Of a stretch of 64,000 nucleotides of DNA, positions 14,501 to 29,500 are shown one piece after another. The position numbers and the translations under genes were made by a program. Within the stretch, counting starts at the first letter, position 1; every line of letters starts with the position of its first letter. The DNA comes from Opisthocomus hoazin. Lineage: Eukaryota > Chordata > Aves > Opisthocomiformes > Opisthocomidae. The notes beneath the pieces are model-generated. The model worked only from the letters and a program-made list of their open reading frames with translations. It did no database searches and was not told where the DNA came from. The stretch is from positions 25,461,537-25,525,536 of the forward strand of contig NC_134428.1 in the NCBI RefSeq assembly GCF_030867145.1. The letters are read 5' to 3'.

Positions 14501-17500
14501 ATTTGCCTGTTAGAACAGAAATGAGAAAGTAAATTGTGTGAGCTTGGTCTTTTCTTTTGAACTCGTAGGTGAAGAACGAAATTTGATAAAAATATGGAGA
14601 AAGTTTTCCTACGTAACTATTGTCAGTATGCTTACTTTGCAGCTTGTGTCCACTCTTCATACAGCCCGTAGGTCATTAAAGGTTCCGGCAACTCCCGCAA
14701 ATAGGATTTCAAGGCACCTGCAATGCAGACCAGAAACAGACTAGCTTCTTCGCCAAGGCTTCCTGTCTTCATTTAAACTTCCGTCCTCAGGTTTGCCATT
14801 TTATCTACGCAATAGGACCCAAGTTCCAGCGAGACAGCAGGGAGACCTGGCGCTTCCACAGCAGAGCTGCTCAACACCTAACACAAAAGGTCTTCCAGTA
14901 ATTACTGCCATTTGACTGAAACACGTAGCATAAAGCTGCATCACCTCTTCGGAACAAAGACCTCATTAAAGGCCTACACGTGGCTCTGATCTCCCTTGAT
15001 CATGTTAACACTCCTGTCATGAGAGGAAATAGTATATTTGGATTACTATGATCACCTGAAATTTTAAACACGGCTCTGTCGTGCAGACACGAACACATCA
15101 GGTGTGATGAGCATGCGCACCCTTTATTTACCTGTGTTAAGCTGTGCAACAAAGTGATCTTTCAATTTATTTTCATTCATAGTTTATCTGCACACAGATC
15201 AACACCTTACACTTCAGCAAATCAACAGTTAAATGAACAGCATAAACTTGTGCTGTATCAGTTTAAACCTGGTTTTGATTCAGAACATTGACAATACCTG
15301 CAACAGCATGGGGATCAGAGTAAAATTCATCAAGCTGGGAAGTTGAACAGTCCAAGGCAGCTTTCAGCTTTTTTAACTTGGAGGCTCCAGCAGCAATTCT
15401 GAATAAGCCCTGCGTAATAAAAATCAAATGTAGTTGACTGGTAGCAATGTGTTAGTACAAGCATGAAACAGCAGAAGGTTCATGACAGCCTCTTTCAGAA
15501 CTGTTTGGCGTTCGGTGTCTTCACCTGACATTGTTCTGACCTAGGTGGCTCTTTATCTGCCACTGCCGCCTGATCATGTTTTAGATACTCTCACCCTTCG
15601 CTCATTCCTCATTTTTCATTCTAGGTGCATTCATCTCAAAGATACTTCAGATAGTGCCGAAGGTTATTCTGTTGCAAAAGATTTACTGTGCACACTAGTG
15701 AACAAAATCACTTAAGCAACTTGTTAAAAAGTACAGAAAGGGGTCCGTGAGTTTGACTGAGCTTTTCTCCCTGTCCTCCACTGCACGCGCTATGGCATTA
15801 CCTACCTCCTCTCTCATTCCCGTTTCCAAAAGCATCATTACACAGGCTTCGATCGGGACTGCAATTTCACGACCACTGCGCTTGAGATGCTCTTCTAATG
15901 GAGTTCCAAAAGCTGGTTTTTCAGTCCATTTGTCTAGTTGGAGAGCATCAAAACACTGAGCAAAACATCTAACAAACACTGGAATTATGTCGCAGACAAG
16001 ACAAGAAGAAAGCCTCCAGCACAGCACAGAAATATTCAGAATACAGTAGGAATTTTACAGCCCTTGATTAGTAAAGTCCCTTATATCATCAGTAAGAGAA
16101 AATGAGCCTGCTGGCGTTCAAGGAAAAAAAATACTTCTGCATCTTTCTGAATGGAATACCAGACGGACATCCAGTGTGTAACTGGAAGTGCACGCCCCAG
16201 CAGGCCTCAACACAAGTGCCACCACACGGCTGTAATTACACGAGTTCGGATTTGCCAAGGCACCAAAACGCCTAAGTCTGCAAGAATCTCTGAGAAAAAC
16301 TTTGTCCAGATTGCATGACCTGGGCTGATCTCAGTTTTAACTGTATTTAAGGTGGATAAAAACTGAACTGTTAACACAAACGTTATTGCTGGTTTAAGAA
16401 ATTGGCGACTTAAAACGGATGTTAACAGCCTCAGCGAATTACCCCATGAACAGCCCATCACTGTAACCCTTAGACAAATTTTCAGTTCAATTTCTTGATT
16501 GTTCCTTAACGCTGAAAGTCAAAATTGGCACAAGTTTCTCCAAACCGCATACGAATTTGTTTCCTACAATTTTCTTTTTCATCCATTTCTTCTTTCTTAA
16601 TTGAAAAAATGCAGATGTAAAGGTTACTGTTAGTACAGATGCATTGTTTCTTTTATGTGGAAAAAGGTCAATAAAGATGAAGACTTTGAAAGAGTCCTCT
16701 GAAGACACCACGTGTTTCTGCAAAGGATTGAATTTACCCTTTTTGTTTACAAAACCGCACCAGCTACACCTACACCCCTCAGGAGGCTTTAGTTCCTCTC
16801 CTTCGCTAACACACCACGAGAAGCACACGTCCTTCTCCCCAGTTTTGCAAGTTACAGCAAACACCAGGAAGAGAAATCTTCGTAACTGTTCAAAGTCACA
16901 GGGGTTTACGGGACAGCTAGAAACAACAGAAGCAATGCCACACACTGAGAGCTCAGACGCTGGACCACCTCAGCACCATGTCTCCCAGCCAACCTTCCCC
17001 GAAGGCTAACCTCTTCTGCAGCACTGGTGATACGAAAAGTTTGTACCAAGCAGCTAAGCACCACTACCACATTGAAAGCAGTCCCACCCACAAACAGAGA
17101 ACCTTCCACGCAGCCACAACGCAGCCCTGGTGCTGTGTAAGCCTCCCTTGTTTGCAGTACCTCGTCTCCCGTCAGATCGACAGAGCACAGATATTCTAGA
17201 TCACCTCTCAGCAAGATGCTCATGTTTCTTTATATATTTAAATGGTTCATCTTTTACAACTTGCATGTGGTCCACAACTGAAGATGCCTGAGTCTTGCTC
17301 AGCTCAGATTTTGCTCAGACTTTGTTCAGCCTACTACCTCTCAAAGCAGTTAGCGGATTAAGGGACAGTACAGCCAGTATTCAGGACAGCAATTTCAGCA
17401 ACACACAGTGCACCTTCATCCCACACCATTAATGATACTCCTTAACTCCCACTGACAAGGGAAAACTTCGCAGCGCGGGGAAGAGCTGAAGCTGTGCTGC

Positions 17501-20500
17501 TCGCTTGTCTCCGCTGCTGATACTCAACACAATAACGTGAATGCTCCATCAGCCAGCTGTGGTGCACTGTGCACGCGGGGCAAAAGGGCTGCATAAATAG
17601 GAAAAAATCAAGCTCCTTAGAATAAGGGGAGTTTTTCTGATAAACACCTAGTAATAATTCAAGAAGCAAGTACCCTAAAAAGTTCCTTTATCACAGTGAA
17701 ACTTTCATGGGCCTAAAAAGCCAAGTACGAATTAGCAAAAGGTCACACGGTATCAAGGAAGAAGTGCAAGCAAATAGGAAAATCCTTCCTTTACCCTCTT
17801 GAGTATCAGAGAGATCCTTAACATTTTATTAGTGTGTTAAAATATGGCTGGAGAACTCCAGAGAACACAAAGATGGAATTATGCTTGGGAATGTAAAATT
17901 GTTAAGTAGATCAAAATGGCCTTATTAAATAAGTCTGCATGCAATAGATTCAAGATAAAGGAGAAGAATATTGTGCATAGGTGGCACAGGCAAGGAGAAG
18001 CATCAGCCAGAGCACAGGTTACTTTACCTTGATGGGCTTGAATTTCGGGTAGGACCTTTTCTATGACTGCTAATGCTTTTCTATGGTAATCTGCTTGTGC
18101 TTCTAATAACTGAGAACAGAAGCCACATTTTAAAAACAAAAAGAGCATTAGCTTCTGATGAGCACATAATAAAAGACTAGAAGGTTTAGCACACAAAATG
18201 TAATCTTTGAGATTTGAGTGTCTGTGCACATACGTGCTGCAATCAAAGTCGTACTGAAAAAATACTCACCATAACAAAACATCGAGCATATTCCCCTTCT
18301 TTGGACACAAAGTTATACATGTCTGCAGCTAGCTGATCCTTTGAAAAAGCAAAGAACACAGAACAGTACATCAAACTTACAGGGGCATTTCAGCTTCCAC
18401 ACAGACACAGAAGTACGTATGTTTATCTTGCCTGCAGTAAGTTTGAACTATCGATTCAGGCAGTACAGGAACCCGGTAATCCACCTACTCTGCAACATGT
18501 ATTCTTCCAAGCAAAACTGATTCAAAATGCCTAATCTTGTTTTATATAGCAAAGCAGTTATCCACTTCAGCAATTAGGTTGTATAGCAACATGTTATTTA
18601 CAGCCAATCCCTGCACACACAGACAAGTACTACCAAAAGGTTTTTGGTGCTCAGCTCAGCTGTGGCATAATGTAGTAACAGTCAGAATGTTCCTTTTCTG
18701 TCAGCAGCTTGAATTTCATGCAGGCAGCTCGCACTGCACAGCTATTCAGTGGCCTGAAGCACAGGGACACCCTGAACATTTCAGTCAAGGCTAAGACAGT
18801 TCCTTCTCCTACCTGCCTCAGACTGAAACAGAAAATAACGTCAAATACTCATCTTAGAAAACCAAAAAAGTTCCTGGTTAATTTAAAGCAATTCAGACAG
18901 AGACCGGGTAGCACTAACATACCTTTAAGACACACAGTTTGTTAACAGCCACATAATTTGTGACTGTAGCAACCAGCCAGCAGGTTCCTCGTGGAAGGCG
19001 TACAGGGCAGCCATATGCTGACTGCTGGCTGAGAAGAGGCATGTAAAGGATAGAGACTCATCTCACCATACCTTGCATTGTTCGACTTTATTTCCAGCTT
19101 CATCCATCTCTTCCTTAAGAGATTCTATTTTCGAAGGATGCACTTGAAAATTTGTTCCTGAAGTCTTGTGGGCTTGGTTATATCTGTGGAAGAAAAGCTT
19201 CAGCTGTTTGGTGAAAGCTAATATTAAACAGGAATCTGCATTTATGGCTCCCTTGAAATTGGTTTCTTTTGACAAGAAACAAACCCAATAGTTTCAGAGG
19301 TTCTCCAACAGAACTAAGGCAGGGGTTCAAAACACACCATTTATGACATGCTGGCGTAATTCATAAACAGCTAAACAACCACAAAATTCCACAAGGAATG
19401 CTGCCTTCTCCACGGTCTATAACATGGGTGTATGATATGGTAGAACTCCCAATCCCAGAAAACGCTACATAAATTATCACCACAGTTTAAGACCTTTTAA
19501 AGGGACTTAAGGGTAAGCTGAATAACCTCGGACCCCATCAGTGAGGTAGTTCAACACGATGCTGTAAAAGCACTTGGCTTGGTTACAAAATTAGCCTCCT
19601 ATTCTAGCTGACAACTTAAGTGACGTGGAAAGATAATAAATTTTCAGCATTTTTTGAATTCTGTATAGGCATGCAAGAGCTCCAAAAAAATCTTGATTCT
19701 GTCTGGATCTAGTCGTCATGATTCCTTTTTTGAGTAACTTAAAAGTTTGTCTTTTTTTGGCAAAGTATTTACATGCATACCGCAGCACTTCAGAAGCTAG
19801 CACCAGCATCAGCTCAGATGCCATGAGATGCCAACAAGAAGTTAACATGAATAGAAAAGGACCTAGAAATTACAATTATTTCTTACCTCCCTCTTGCAGA
19901 ATCCCAGTCCAACACCAGCTTTGCAAGCTGCTTCCTCTGCTTCTGAATGTTTGGGATCTCTGTCTGGAACATGAATGCAAGACTTACATTTATTTTTTGA
20001 TTGTGTATTACAATAAACTACGTTTTGTAGACTGGACATCCACTTTCCATCACTAACGCATGACTCCTTAACACAGTTTTATTATTAGCAATGAGCTAAA
20101 TGTTTTTTGCTCAGTTTATACATAAATAGTTTTATTTCTTCAGTCAGGTTGAAGTGACTTACCTCTGTTAGTTGATACAGTGGATCTAAAACTTCTCTTT
20201 CGATTTGTACTTCGTGCTGAGACAGCTCCATTGCCAGCTTATTCTCTGCATCACCACAGGTATCTAGCATTTTCCTTTCAGAATTACAGGAGGTTGTAAT
20301 GTGAGTTACTACTGACTAAAGAAGACAGATTCAAAACAAAACAGCGGTGCCCCTTTGTCACCTGCTACCCTTTTGGCAAGCTTTGTATTTTATAAAGCAA
20401 GGCATCACCTAATGGACTAAACCCAAGATGCCCTATGCTGTCATGGGCAAATTTGGGATAGGCAAGGAATGTTATTAAACCTCTGCCTTCTAAAATTCTT

Positions 20501-23500
20501 TAGCCAGTACAACATCTTTGGAGGCTTTAAGTGTCATTTAGGTGATTATATTGGCCTTAGGGGCAGAGAAGTTAGTATTTATTTCAAAGCCCATCCTTCC
20601 ATCTCACTAGATGCAGGAAAACTGCTCACTGCAGTATTTAGTTTTCTCCTAAGCCCCTTCAATGTGAAAATGCCTTAAGACCATAATGCTAAGCAATCAC
20701 ATATGCAGCAGTCTCAGGTTCCAAAACCATGATTTGACCTTTGTTTTAAGCTTGTTCCAACGAATAAAACCTATTCTCTAAGATTTTTATCCATGTTCAA
20801 ATCTCATGCAACAGCTCACAAAAATGCACACAGAGGTTTAAGGTCACTCTACAGTGCCTCCATTAGAATTCCCAGCAGCAGCGAGGAAACACATTTGCTC
20901 TAGGAATTCAGCATGTTGACGTTCATTTGTTTCAGCCACTTTCCTGTAAGTTGCAAATATGCACTTTGCCAGGATAAGGAAATTGGCATTATTTTAAACT
21001 AGAAGCCATTAATGCAAATTGGCATTATTTTAAGACATTAACACAAACCTGCGGAATGCAGTATTTACACCAAATTTTAAACTTTAAATGGAGATAATTC
21101 TACTAATCCACAAGAAGGGAGGCCATTTTCAAAAGCTTTTAAGTCAGCAGAGAATCAGAATCCTCTGGCATGCAATTCAGAGCAAGCCTAAAACTCGCCC
21201 CCAGAATCCCTCCAGAAGAAATGCTTGCTCACTTCTTCTCCCTTTGGATTAGAGAAGGAATCCAGAAATATTAGTTTCATTAGATTGAAAACAGCCTTTG
21301 TGTACCCAAAGTCTCTAATTAGAGCCCTGCAGGCAATAAAGTGACAGAATACAACTTCCAAAGAAAGCCAAACACTTACCCCAGCAGAGTTTCATCACTT
21401 AGCTGGACAGATCCTTCTTGCATGTTTTGAGCAAGAGCTGTCAGAGGAAGCTTCTTCTGTGGAACAGGAGGAACAGTGCTCAGCTTCGCCCTGTTCACCC
21501 TTTCCAGCTTTCCCAGTACACCCCCTCTAAGACTTTTCTCTTCTTCCATATGGTTTCTATTACACACATATGCAGCTCATTCTCTGACTTTTTGACAAAA
21601 AACACCGCCACAAAAAGTTTCAAGCCTCAACACTCCTGTTCTCCGATACTTTGAAAAGCAGTTTCTTTCCAGTCTTGGTTGGAATGACTGGCCCAAAATG
21701 TATCTCAACTACTGTCAAAGACAAGTAAACAGCTTTAACCTGAGACCTCAGCAACCGCCTGTCTCTCCGCAGAGGCCTGTTCTGCGTGCCCCTGTTTTCA
21801 GGAGGTCTCTATTGTTCAATAAAAGGAGAAAATGGATGTCCATTATTTCTGGTTCTACCACTTTAAGAAAACCTACCTACGGCTCTGCTAACGAGGGGCA
21901 GAAATTAAACGTGTACAGAGAAACATTTACAGCTAATTGGAGATGTCAGCACACAAAGGTAATTCTAAACACGGGGAGCTCGGGCAGAGGTGCAGAGTAT
22001 CTGCTCTCCTCAGGAACAGCACATGGCACAAACAAGCCAGTGTCCTGATACTCCTAAGGTACTCCAAGGCTGTGGTACTATATCCAGACGGGGAATTACA
22101 GCAAGCATTTGATCAAATCATGTCAGCATGCGAGATGATTTTACAGAGTTTTCTTCCCCTGGACAACGCGGGCGCAGCAGCTGACCAGCGCGCTTCGCAG
22201 GCCAGACCGCGGTCAGAGCATTCGCGGCAGGCAAGCCACGGCCAACGGTACTTACATGTCTCTTCTCAGGATCTGTACCATGCTGGCCCTGAAAACACGC
22301 AATTAATCGCTTCTGTGCAATATGGCAAACAGATCTCACAGTGTCAAGACGTCTCTCGATCTGGTCGGCAGGAGGGGGAGAGAGGAGGAAGAGAAAACAA
22401 AACAAAACAGAGAAGTTATTTCCCTGGCCTCAGCAGAAAATCTTCCTCCTGTACCACACTTACTTCTGGGTTGCACATTACTCAAGCTCTACAGCTTACA
22501 AGAAGTTCAGATGCTTAGCAGAAGTGCCTGGCAGCAAAAATGCTTGGAAAGAGATTTAAATTGCTTTTTTCTCCTCAGAGGCACAGCAATTCAGCTGGAG
22601 CTCACAATGCCCACTGGGCTGGAGAGTGGAAGGAGGAGGAAAACCTTGCCCCTACTTTTTGTTTCAGCGGAAGAGAATCAGGTTGGTACTTGCCATCTGC
22701 ATATGCCATTCATCATCTCTCAGATATCCAAGACACTCATTTCCAGAGAAAACTGCAGGAAAACTCTCCTATTTTTTCACTGTGACCTTGTAAAGTAGGA
22801 GGCTGAAGACTTATCTGACTGCTCCTTTACCCGGGGCCAAACCCCTGTACTGCAAGCTTTCTACTGGGTCTCCTTCTCTGGCCGCTGAACACCAGGACAA
22901 AGTTCCTACATGCCAAGCGAAATCATATTTTCAGGGAGAGATTAGCAGGATTCAGAAGGGATATGGAATAAAAAAAATAGGTCTCAATGCACAAACAAGA
23001 GTTCTGTTTACCATAGCGTGTTTGAAACGTAGCTTAACCTATAGACTGTGAATATGACAAAGATATACATTAATAAATTGTTCTTTTAAGGGATTTTAAG
23101 TCAGGAATTTGGATTATTTTATTTCAAAGAAGACTAAAAGCAAAGTGATGAGCACTGGGAGAGAACTGTTTATGGCACCAAGCTCTCCATGCACAGCACC
23201 AAAAGAATGCTGTTTATCTGCATTTTGATGACTCACCAAGAATAAAAAAGTCCCTTTGGAATTGCTTCTATTTAAGAAGCAAGAAAAAAAAAAGTAGATT
23301 TCACCTGTAGAAATAATCTGAACTGACTCCAGTTTTTGATACAGCTCTCAACTCACTCCTATTACATTTTCAGGAGGGCAACAATTCTCCCCAGCTTTCC
23401 TATCAACCACAAATCCAGACTAGCTCGCAGCAGTAATTCTAGTGCTAAGTTTTTCTGCCCTGTGTTAGCTCCTGTTAAGGGCACCGTACCTGGATTTAAA

Positions 23501-26500
23501 GCAGGAGGTGTCCTGTTGGTTTTTCCAGAGGAGGCAGACTGCTGTGGTCTAACAAACACAAAAATGCTACAAATTTTCATTTAGAATATTACACACCCAG
23601 GTAAGAATGACGTGATTTTTCCTCCCAACTGGTTTATTTGGCACTGCTAAGATGAGACATGTATATCCCTAAAGCAGTCACAGTGAGAAGGATGCAGCTG
23701 GGTCCCAACAAGAGCAGCCAGTACCAACTACAGCTCCTCAAAGAGTCAGCAGATCCAGCAGAAGAGGAGCCTTCAGGGGGTGGGCTGGGGGCAGCTGCGA
23801 CCAAGCAGACGCCAATGGAGGAAGGCGCAGCGAGACGGGGACCTGGTGAGGGCCAGCACTGAAGCAGCGCTGTTGGCCACGGGAGCCCGGCCCTGAACGC
23901 ATGAGCGAGCGCGGGACTGGGCTCCCCGTCTGCCTTCAGAGCAGGGAGCAGCAGTTCTGCTAAGCTGTAGTCCGGAGGAGCACCCGCAGCCAGGCTCTGC
24001 CAGCCCGATGGGAAGGCGGAGAAGAACCAGTATAGCAGGGCTGACGATTTAGATGGCCAGTGTAGGAAGACTGAAGTTTCAATGGCTACACCAGGCACTA
24101 AAGGGACTAAAAGCTTTTGACAACCATAAGATGAATCTGCTCAAAAAGCTCAGTGAAATCTCTTACAGTCGAGTAAGGTGCACAGAAACTGCCCAGGAAG
24201 GATTGCTCTGAAAGCACGAGGCATTGCCTTTTATTTACAGAGCATATATCGACAAGCCCAAAATTAAGTTCGCTTCAAAGAAGTCCACATGAAGACGGAT
24301 GGCCGAGAAGGTAATGTTTGTGGTCTGCTGTTGCAGCTAAGACGATTCATTTCTGTTGTGTTATCCTCAAGACAAAATACCACCAACACATTCTAAACCA
24401 TCTACTATTTCTGAAAGCACTTATTTTTGCTTGATCACGTAGCTAAGACTTCTTAAAATACCGAGCCCACATTTTGTGAAAGCATTTATTTTTGCAAGGT
24501 CACATAGTTAAGACTTCTTAAAACACTGAGGACTTTTTTCTCTGTACCTGAAACATGGTAACATCCTGCAAGCGAACCACCTCGCAGACCCGAGACGACT
24601 GCTGGAACCCTTGCCAGCCGTGCCCGGGGTTACGCTCCCTAGACGGACTCTGGAGCACACATATTCCCAACAGCCTCTCCCCAGGCAGTCAGAATGCCAA
24701 ATTCCACGGGCTGAAGACTGACTGGAGGAACATGATCCCAAAACTTCACTATATACTCTCCCCTCCGATCTGCTTTTTAGTTCAAAGATGTCAAGAAAAC
24801 CATGAGAGACATTAATCTCCATTAGCCACCTTTGAACTGAGCATGCGACCTACAGGCCACGCTGTCTGTACCCCCGGGGCATCCTCACTGTGCCAAGCAG
24901 CACACAATTGCTTTCTTCTGCACTGCAGGGCACCCAGAAAGCGGGTCTGTTGTAGAAGCCTTGCCAGTACTGAATGATATTCCTTGTCTTCAGACAGCAA
25001 CGCACTTAACTGACATACTCCAAACGGGGTATTACACTTCAAAAAACAGAAAAAAGCTACGGCAATCCTATGTGAAAGCTTGAGCTAAATATAAAAAAGA
25101 ACACTGTGAAGCATGTTTATGAAGTGAACAGTACCATGCTTTTAAGCTCTTTAGTTAGATAAGAGCCTCCCTCCCCTCCACAAGCCCCCAAGAGCAAACA
25201 AACAAGTGAGTAAATTCTTCCTCTTGGGTGTAGCCAGTCTGCTCTGTGCCTGGGAAAGCCTTGCTTGCAAAATTTTTTTGGCAACGAGCAGCAGTACTTT
25301 TGGCTTTCATTTCTTGTTACTAACAGTAACAGCTAACCAAGAAAACAGATGGGCCCTTGAAGGCTATCAAGGTGTTTTAACATCCTTTATGCCACTTAAC
25401 TGTATCCATATCTTTATAAATTAAAAACAGTATTGTCAAACTGTTAAAAGTATTTATGGTTCAAAAAAGCAGGCCCTGAAAAGCAGGGTAAAATGCTTCA
25501 GGTCAGCTCATCTCACCATTACTCATGATGATTTCACCTATTTGTGCTGAACCCAAGTTTTAAAGCTAATACATTCTCTCATCTTCTACTCTAATCAGAA
25601 GAACAGGAAAGATTTGGAATAAAAGTAGTTGCATAATTTGTTTGGCTTCCACGTTTCAGAGAGAGGTCCTGACCCTAGGCACACTCCGATGCTTTGTAAT
25701 CACTCTGCAATAACCACTGCAGTCCAGGTCCCGTGGAGCAGCTAGCCCGACTTCCTTCCCTTGCCAATTTATGTCCTGCCTTTTTTTTTTTTTTTAAAGT
25801 CTTTCAAAAAAGTAACCAGAGGAAAAAAAACCTACGTAGAACAAGTCTGTAATCAAATTTGTTCCACGTAGTCAGTCAACCTTATTAATCTAACAGTTAC
25901 AACTAAGATTCCACCATGAAAGCAATGGCTGATTAGATTGCATACTTTTAAAAAGATGACAGGTCTGCAAACAAATCAGACATCAGCCTGACAAATCTGA
26001 GAACAAATATTGCAAGCTAACCAAGAGGCATTCATACGTTTATTTGGAGCAATTCCAGGCTTTCAGAAAAATCCTGACGTTAGCTATTAGCAAGCAGTTG
26101 GCATGTTTTCTGCCACTTCTCTTAAGGCCCACACTGACCTCTTCAAGAGAAGCAGAAATGCAGACAGAAACCAGCCGTGCCTCATCAGAGCTGCTTCCCA
26201 GCTCGCTGCCCTGCACCAGACTGGGGAGCCATTCGCACGCCAGCTTCACGAGCTTACCCAGCCAGTCGCCCACCCAAACGCAGCAACGCTCCCTCCTTCG
26301 CTTTAGCAAGCCACAGGACAGGCTTCAGAAACAGAAGCACCTGAGTTTTTCCACTCAAATTGTACCATAGTTTTTTCATGTGCTGAGAAGCCAAAGACAT
26401 CTCTCTGTTTTCATCCCTGCCATTTGCAGTGTCCCCCCTCCCCCCCCATTAGGTACTGCACAAAACTCAGAAGGCTCGAACTTCACAAACACCAGCTTAA

Positions 26501-29500
26501 AACCCACATATTAGCTGTGTTGTAGTACCTGCAACAGGTCTTCGCTGAGTACCTCCGTTTTCTCAGCCCTAAGGGAGGAAAAAAAAAGACCATTGTCAGA
26601 CTAATGAGCATGTTCGGGGTCAAAGACAGATTGCTGCCGAGCCCTCAGCACCCGCCCAGTTTCACGCTGTAACCCCACTGCGCCCATTGCTGCAAACACC
26701 GCCGCGTTCACGCTGTCGTACGCAGCACTGGCTCCCGGCCCCGGCCAGGGAGTGAACCTGGATGGCTTGTCCAGCACAGGGTGCCTGGGAAAGCCTGACA
26801 TTCCCGGAATTCCCAGCCCACAGCACGAATCCACTGCACCAAGCTCACCGACACTTCAGAGCGCACGCGGTCTAACACAAAGCAAACTGGAACCCTCAGT
26901 AACGTCACTTGAATGCAAAGCTGTATTGAAGCAACTTTAATTTCACTCCACGTTGTTCATCAGGTCATGTTACCAACACACATAAATGTAAAGGAATATA
27001 AAGACACAAGAAAAGTAGGATGGCCAGCTTCATCGTTTTATACTCCACTACAGCAGAGCTTTATCAATCAGCAATCAGTGGAAACGGCAGCGTGAACACC
27101 TCCCCTTAACCTTACATGCACACAACCTTCATCAGAAATTTCCAGTTGCCTCATTTCCCTGACTTCCATAATACTAAAGTAATAAATCTTTTCTATTGTT
27201 TAAGAAGATCATCAGAAGTTAACAGTATTCCCAGTAGAGGTCCACCGTCCATAGAAAAATACCCAAACACTCACACATCCATCCGGACAAGGCTGTTCAT
27301 AGCTCTTACAAGTGTACTCACACCTTCACACGTACAATTCCACACCTTTTTCCAACCCCAGCTTACACATAAACTTTGAATTCTTTAATGCTGATTCAGA
27401 TTTGTTTGGTGCCAACTCCTTCGCTGTAATGCTGCTTTACCCTACCTTTGCTAGATCTATAAAACACAGATAAATTTAGCTCACCCATGATCTCTCCTAC
27501 TTGGCTGCTCACCGTGATTACCCATCTATTGTTACAGAGGACTTGGAGGTACTCCAGGATGCTCTTTTCCTGCTCAGAGAGTTTCCCCAGCTGCTGTCAG
27601 GGTTCCTCAGCTACTACACTGACTTCCCTCTAACCCTGCAATCCGTTTAACAACCTACCGCAAGACTCACCATGCACAGAAAGTTCATTTTCTTGACCAA
27701 ACTTCATCAGCTGAACTTCCGAAATGCCTCCAAAGGCAAAATTCATCCACTTTCAGGGTTTTTGGTTTGGGGTTTTTTTTTTAAGGCATTTGACTTTAAT
27801 TTCATGGCACATTATCTGCTTGAACTACTTGCGGAACATAAGGTGTTTAATAATTACATACCAAAATATCATAACACTCAAATCCTCAGCAAGACTAAGA
27901 CTAAAGCCACTTACATACTTTGACAGGAACATAAACTGCAAGCACTGTAATACTTATTTGTTTAGGAAAACACATACAAGATAGATAAACTTTTCTTCCA
28001 CACAAACAGCAATATTGTGTCTGATTGAAATGACATCCTGTTAGCGAGCAATTATTTGGGTTTTATTGTTTGGATGGGGTTTGGTTTTGTTTGGGGTTTT
28101 CCTGAGTCTTGCAAAATCCCACCAGCAATGACAGGGAACAAGGACAGTGCAGGACGGCTCCAGTTACAGCAGCGCATTCTTCAACAGATTTTAACCTCAC
28201 CTTAAGCAGCAACTACTACCCACAGCAGCTGCCTGCTCCGACAGAAGCACACAGAGCTGCTGAACAGCTCCGTGGGAACACCCTCCCGCGCACGTTCATG
28301 GTGTTACACAAAATTCTTCAGCAGGCAGAGTTTTCCGTCCTTTATCAGAGTGCGCAAGAGACGAGCCATCTCTGTTTCCAAAAGGGCCTTTGATACTGCG
28401 CGTGCCTCTCATGAAGGAGGGTCGACAAAGTGGCTGCATTTACACGGCTAGCATGGCCTCTGGTTTCAAACCGTCCTCTTCAGCCCTGTTTTCCACAGGG
28501 GAATGGATGCTCTTCACTGGCAGCTTTCAGGAAGTTTCATGCACCTTTAAGAGCGAGTCTATGCGACGCTACCGAAGGGCAGCGCTTCAGCCTGGTACCC
28601 CGCGAACACAGCAAACGGCTGATCCCAAATCCCAAGTCAGCCCAAGCAATGCATATAAACAGGCACCGATCCCAGCCCTGCCGGGTGGAATCCCATCCCA
28701 TCCCCGTGGCACAGCGTGCGCCGACGAGGAGCGCGGCCCTGAGGAGGAAGCAGGCTGAGCAGACCACGTTTACCCACCATAACCTCGCCCAGCGATACAG
28801 CTGTGAACACAGACTGCGTTCAACAGATGCAGCTGTTTATAAATAGAACAGTCTGTCGGAAATGATTTTACTTTGATACGTAGGAATAGCCACTCGCAGT
28901 TCCAACCACGTGAAGATTTTCTGGTTCAGGCAACCCCCATTTAACAACAGCTTCGCCTGGCAGCTCGCTGGTGCTCAGCCGCCGGCCAGCCAGCAGGCTC
29001 CGGTGTTCCAGGACACCTCGGAAAAGCAGCGAGACAGCAGCAGTGCCACACACACGGCCCACGGCGATTAACCACGCGTAACGGACCGGGGCAGAAGCAA
29101 CGGGGGAGCAGCCGCCTTCTCCTCCTTCACATAGATCCAGGTCTCGGTCTCCTTCTCTGGCCTAGAAATCCGTTTAAGAGAAAACACAACTGGTTTCTGC
29201 ATCTGCATGACGCCACCGAGCTTGCACGGACTCCCTGGCGTCTCTCCCCAGTCCTTAACTCGGCTCAGTTTAGAGCAAGCCAGAGGAGACGGAGGCGTCC
29301 GGGCCGTCCGTCCCCCCCGCTCCCGCCACCCTCGCCCACCGGCGTGACGGGAAGCAGAGCTCTGGCGTGGCAGCAGGGAGCACGCACTCCTAACCCAGCC
29401 ACCGCCGGTGGTGGGACTCCAAGCAACTTCCAGGAACACTTAGAGTACTTACAACTGGATACGCACACATTGTTAAAACCACTGAACTACTCACAGTCAC

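Larger units (their letters stand above)
8444..22255 (-). other. ARHGAP17: ARHGAP17 introns 3 to 18 (gene body between exons 3 and 19)
   Basis: Fifteen exons are spaced through this interval. Introns run from 136 bases (12657-12792) to about 2.1 kb (9011-11035 and 15934-18027). All have GT-AG ends. Apart from a 36-bp tandem duplication near 20980-21034 I recognise no element in them. Confidence 0.85.
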
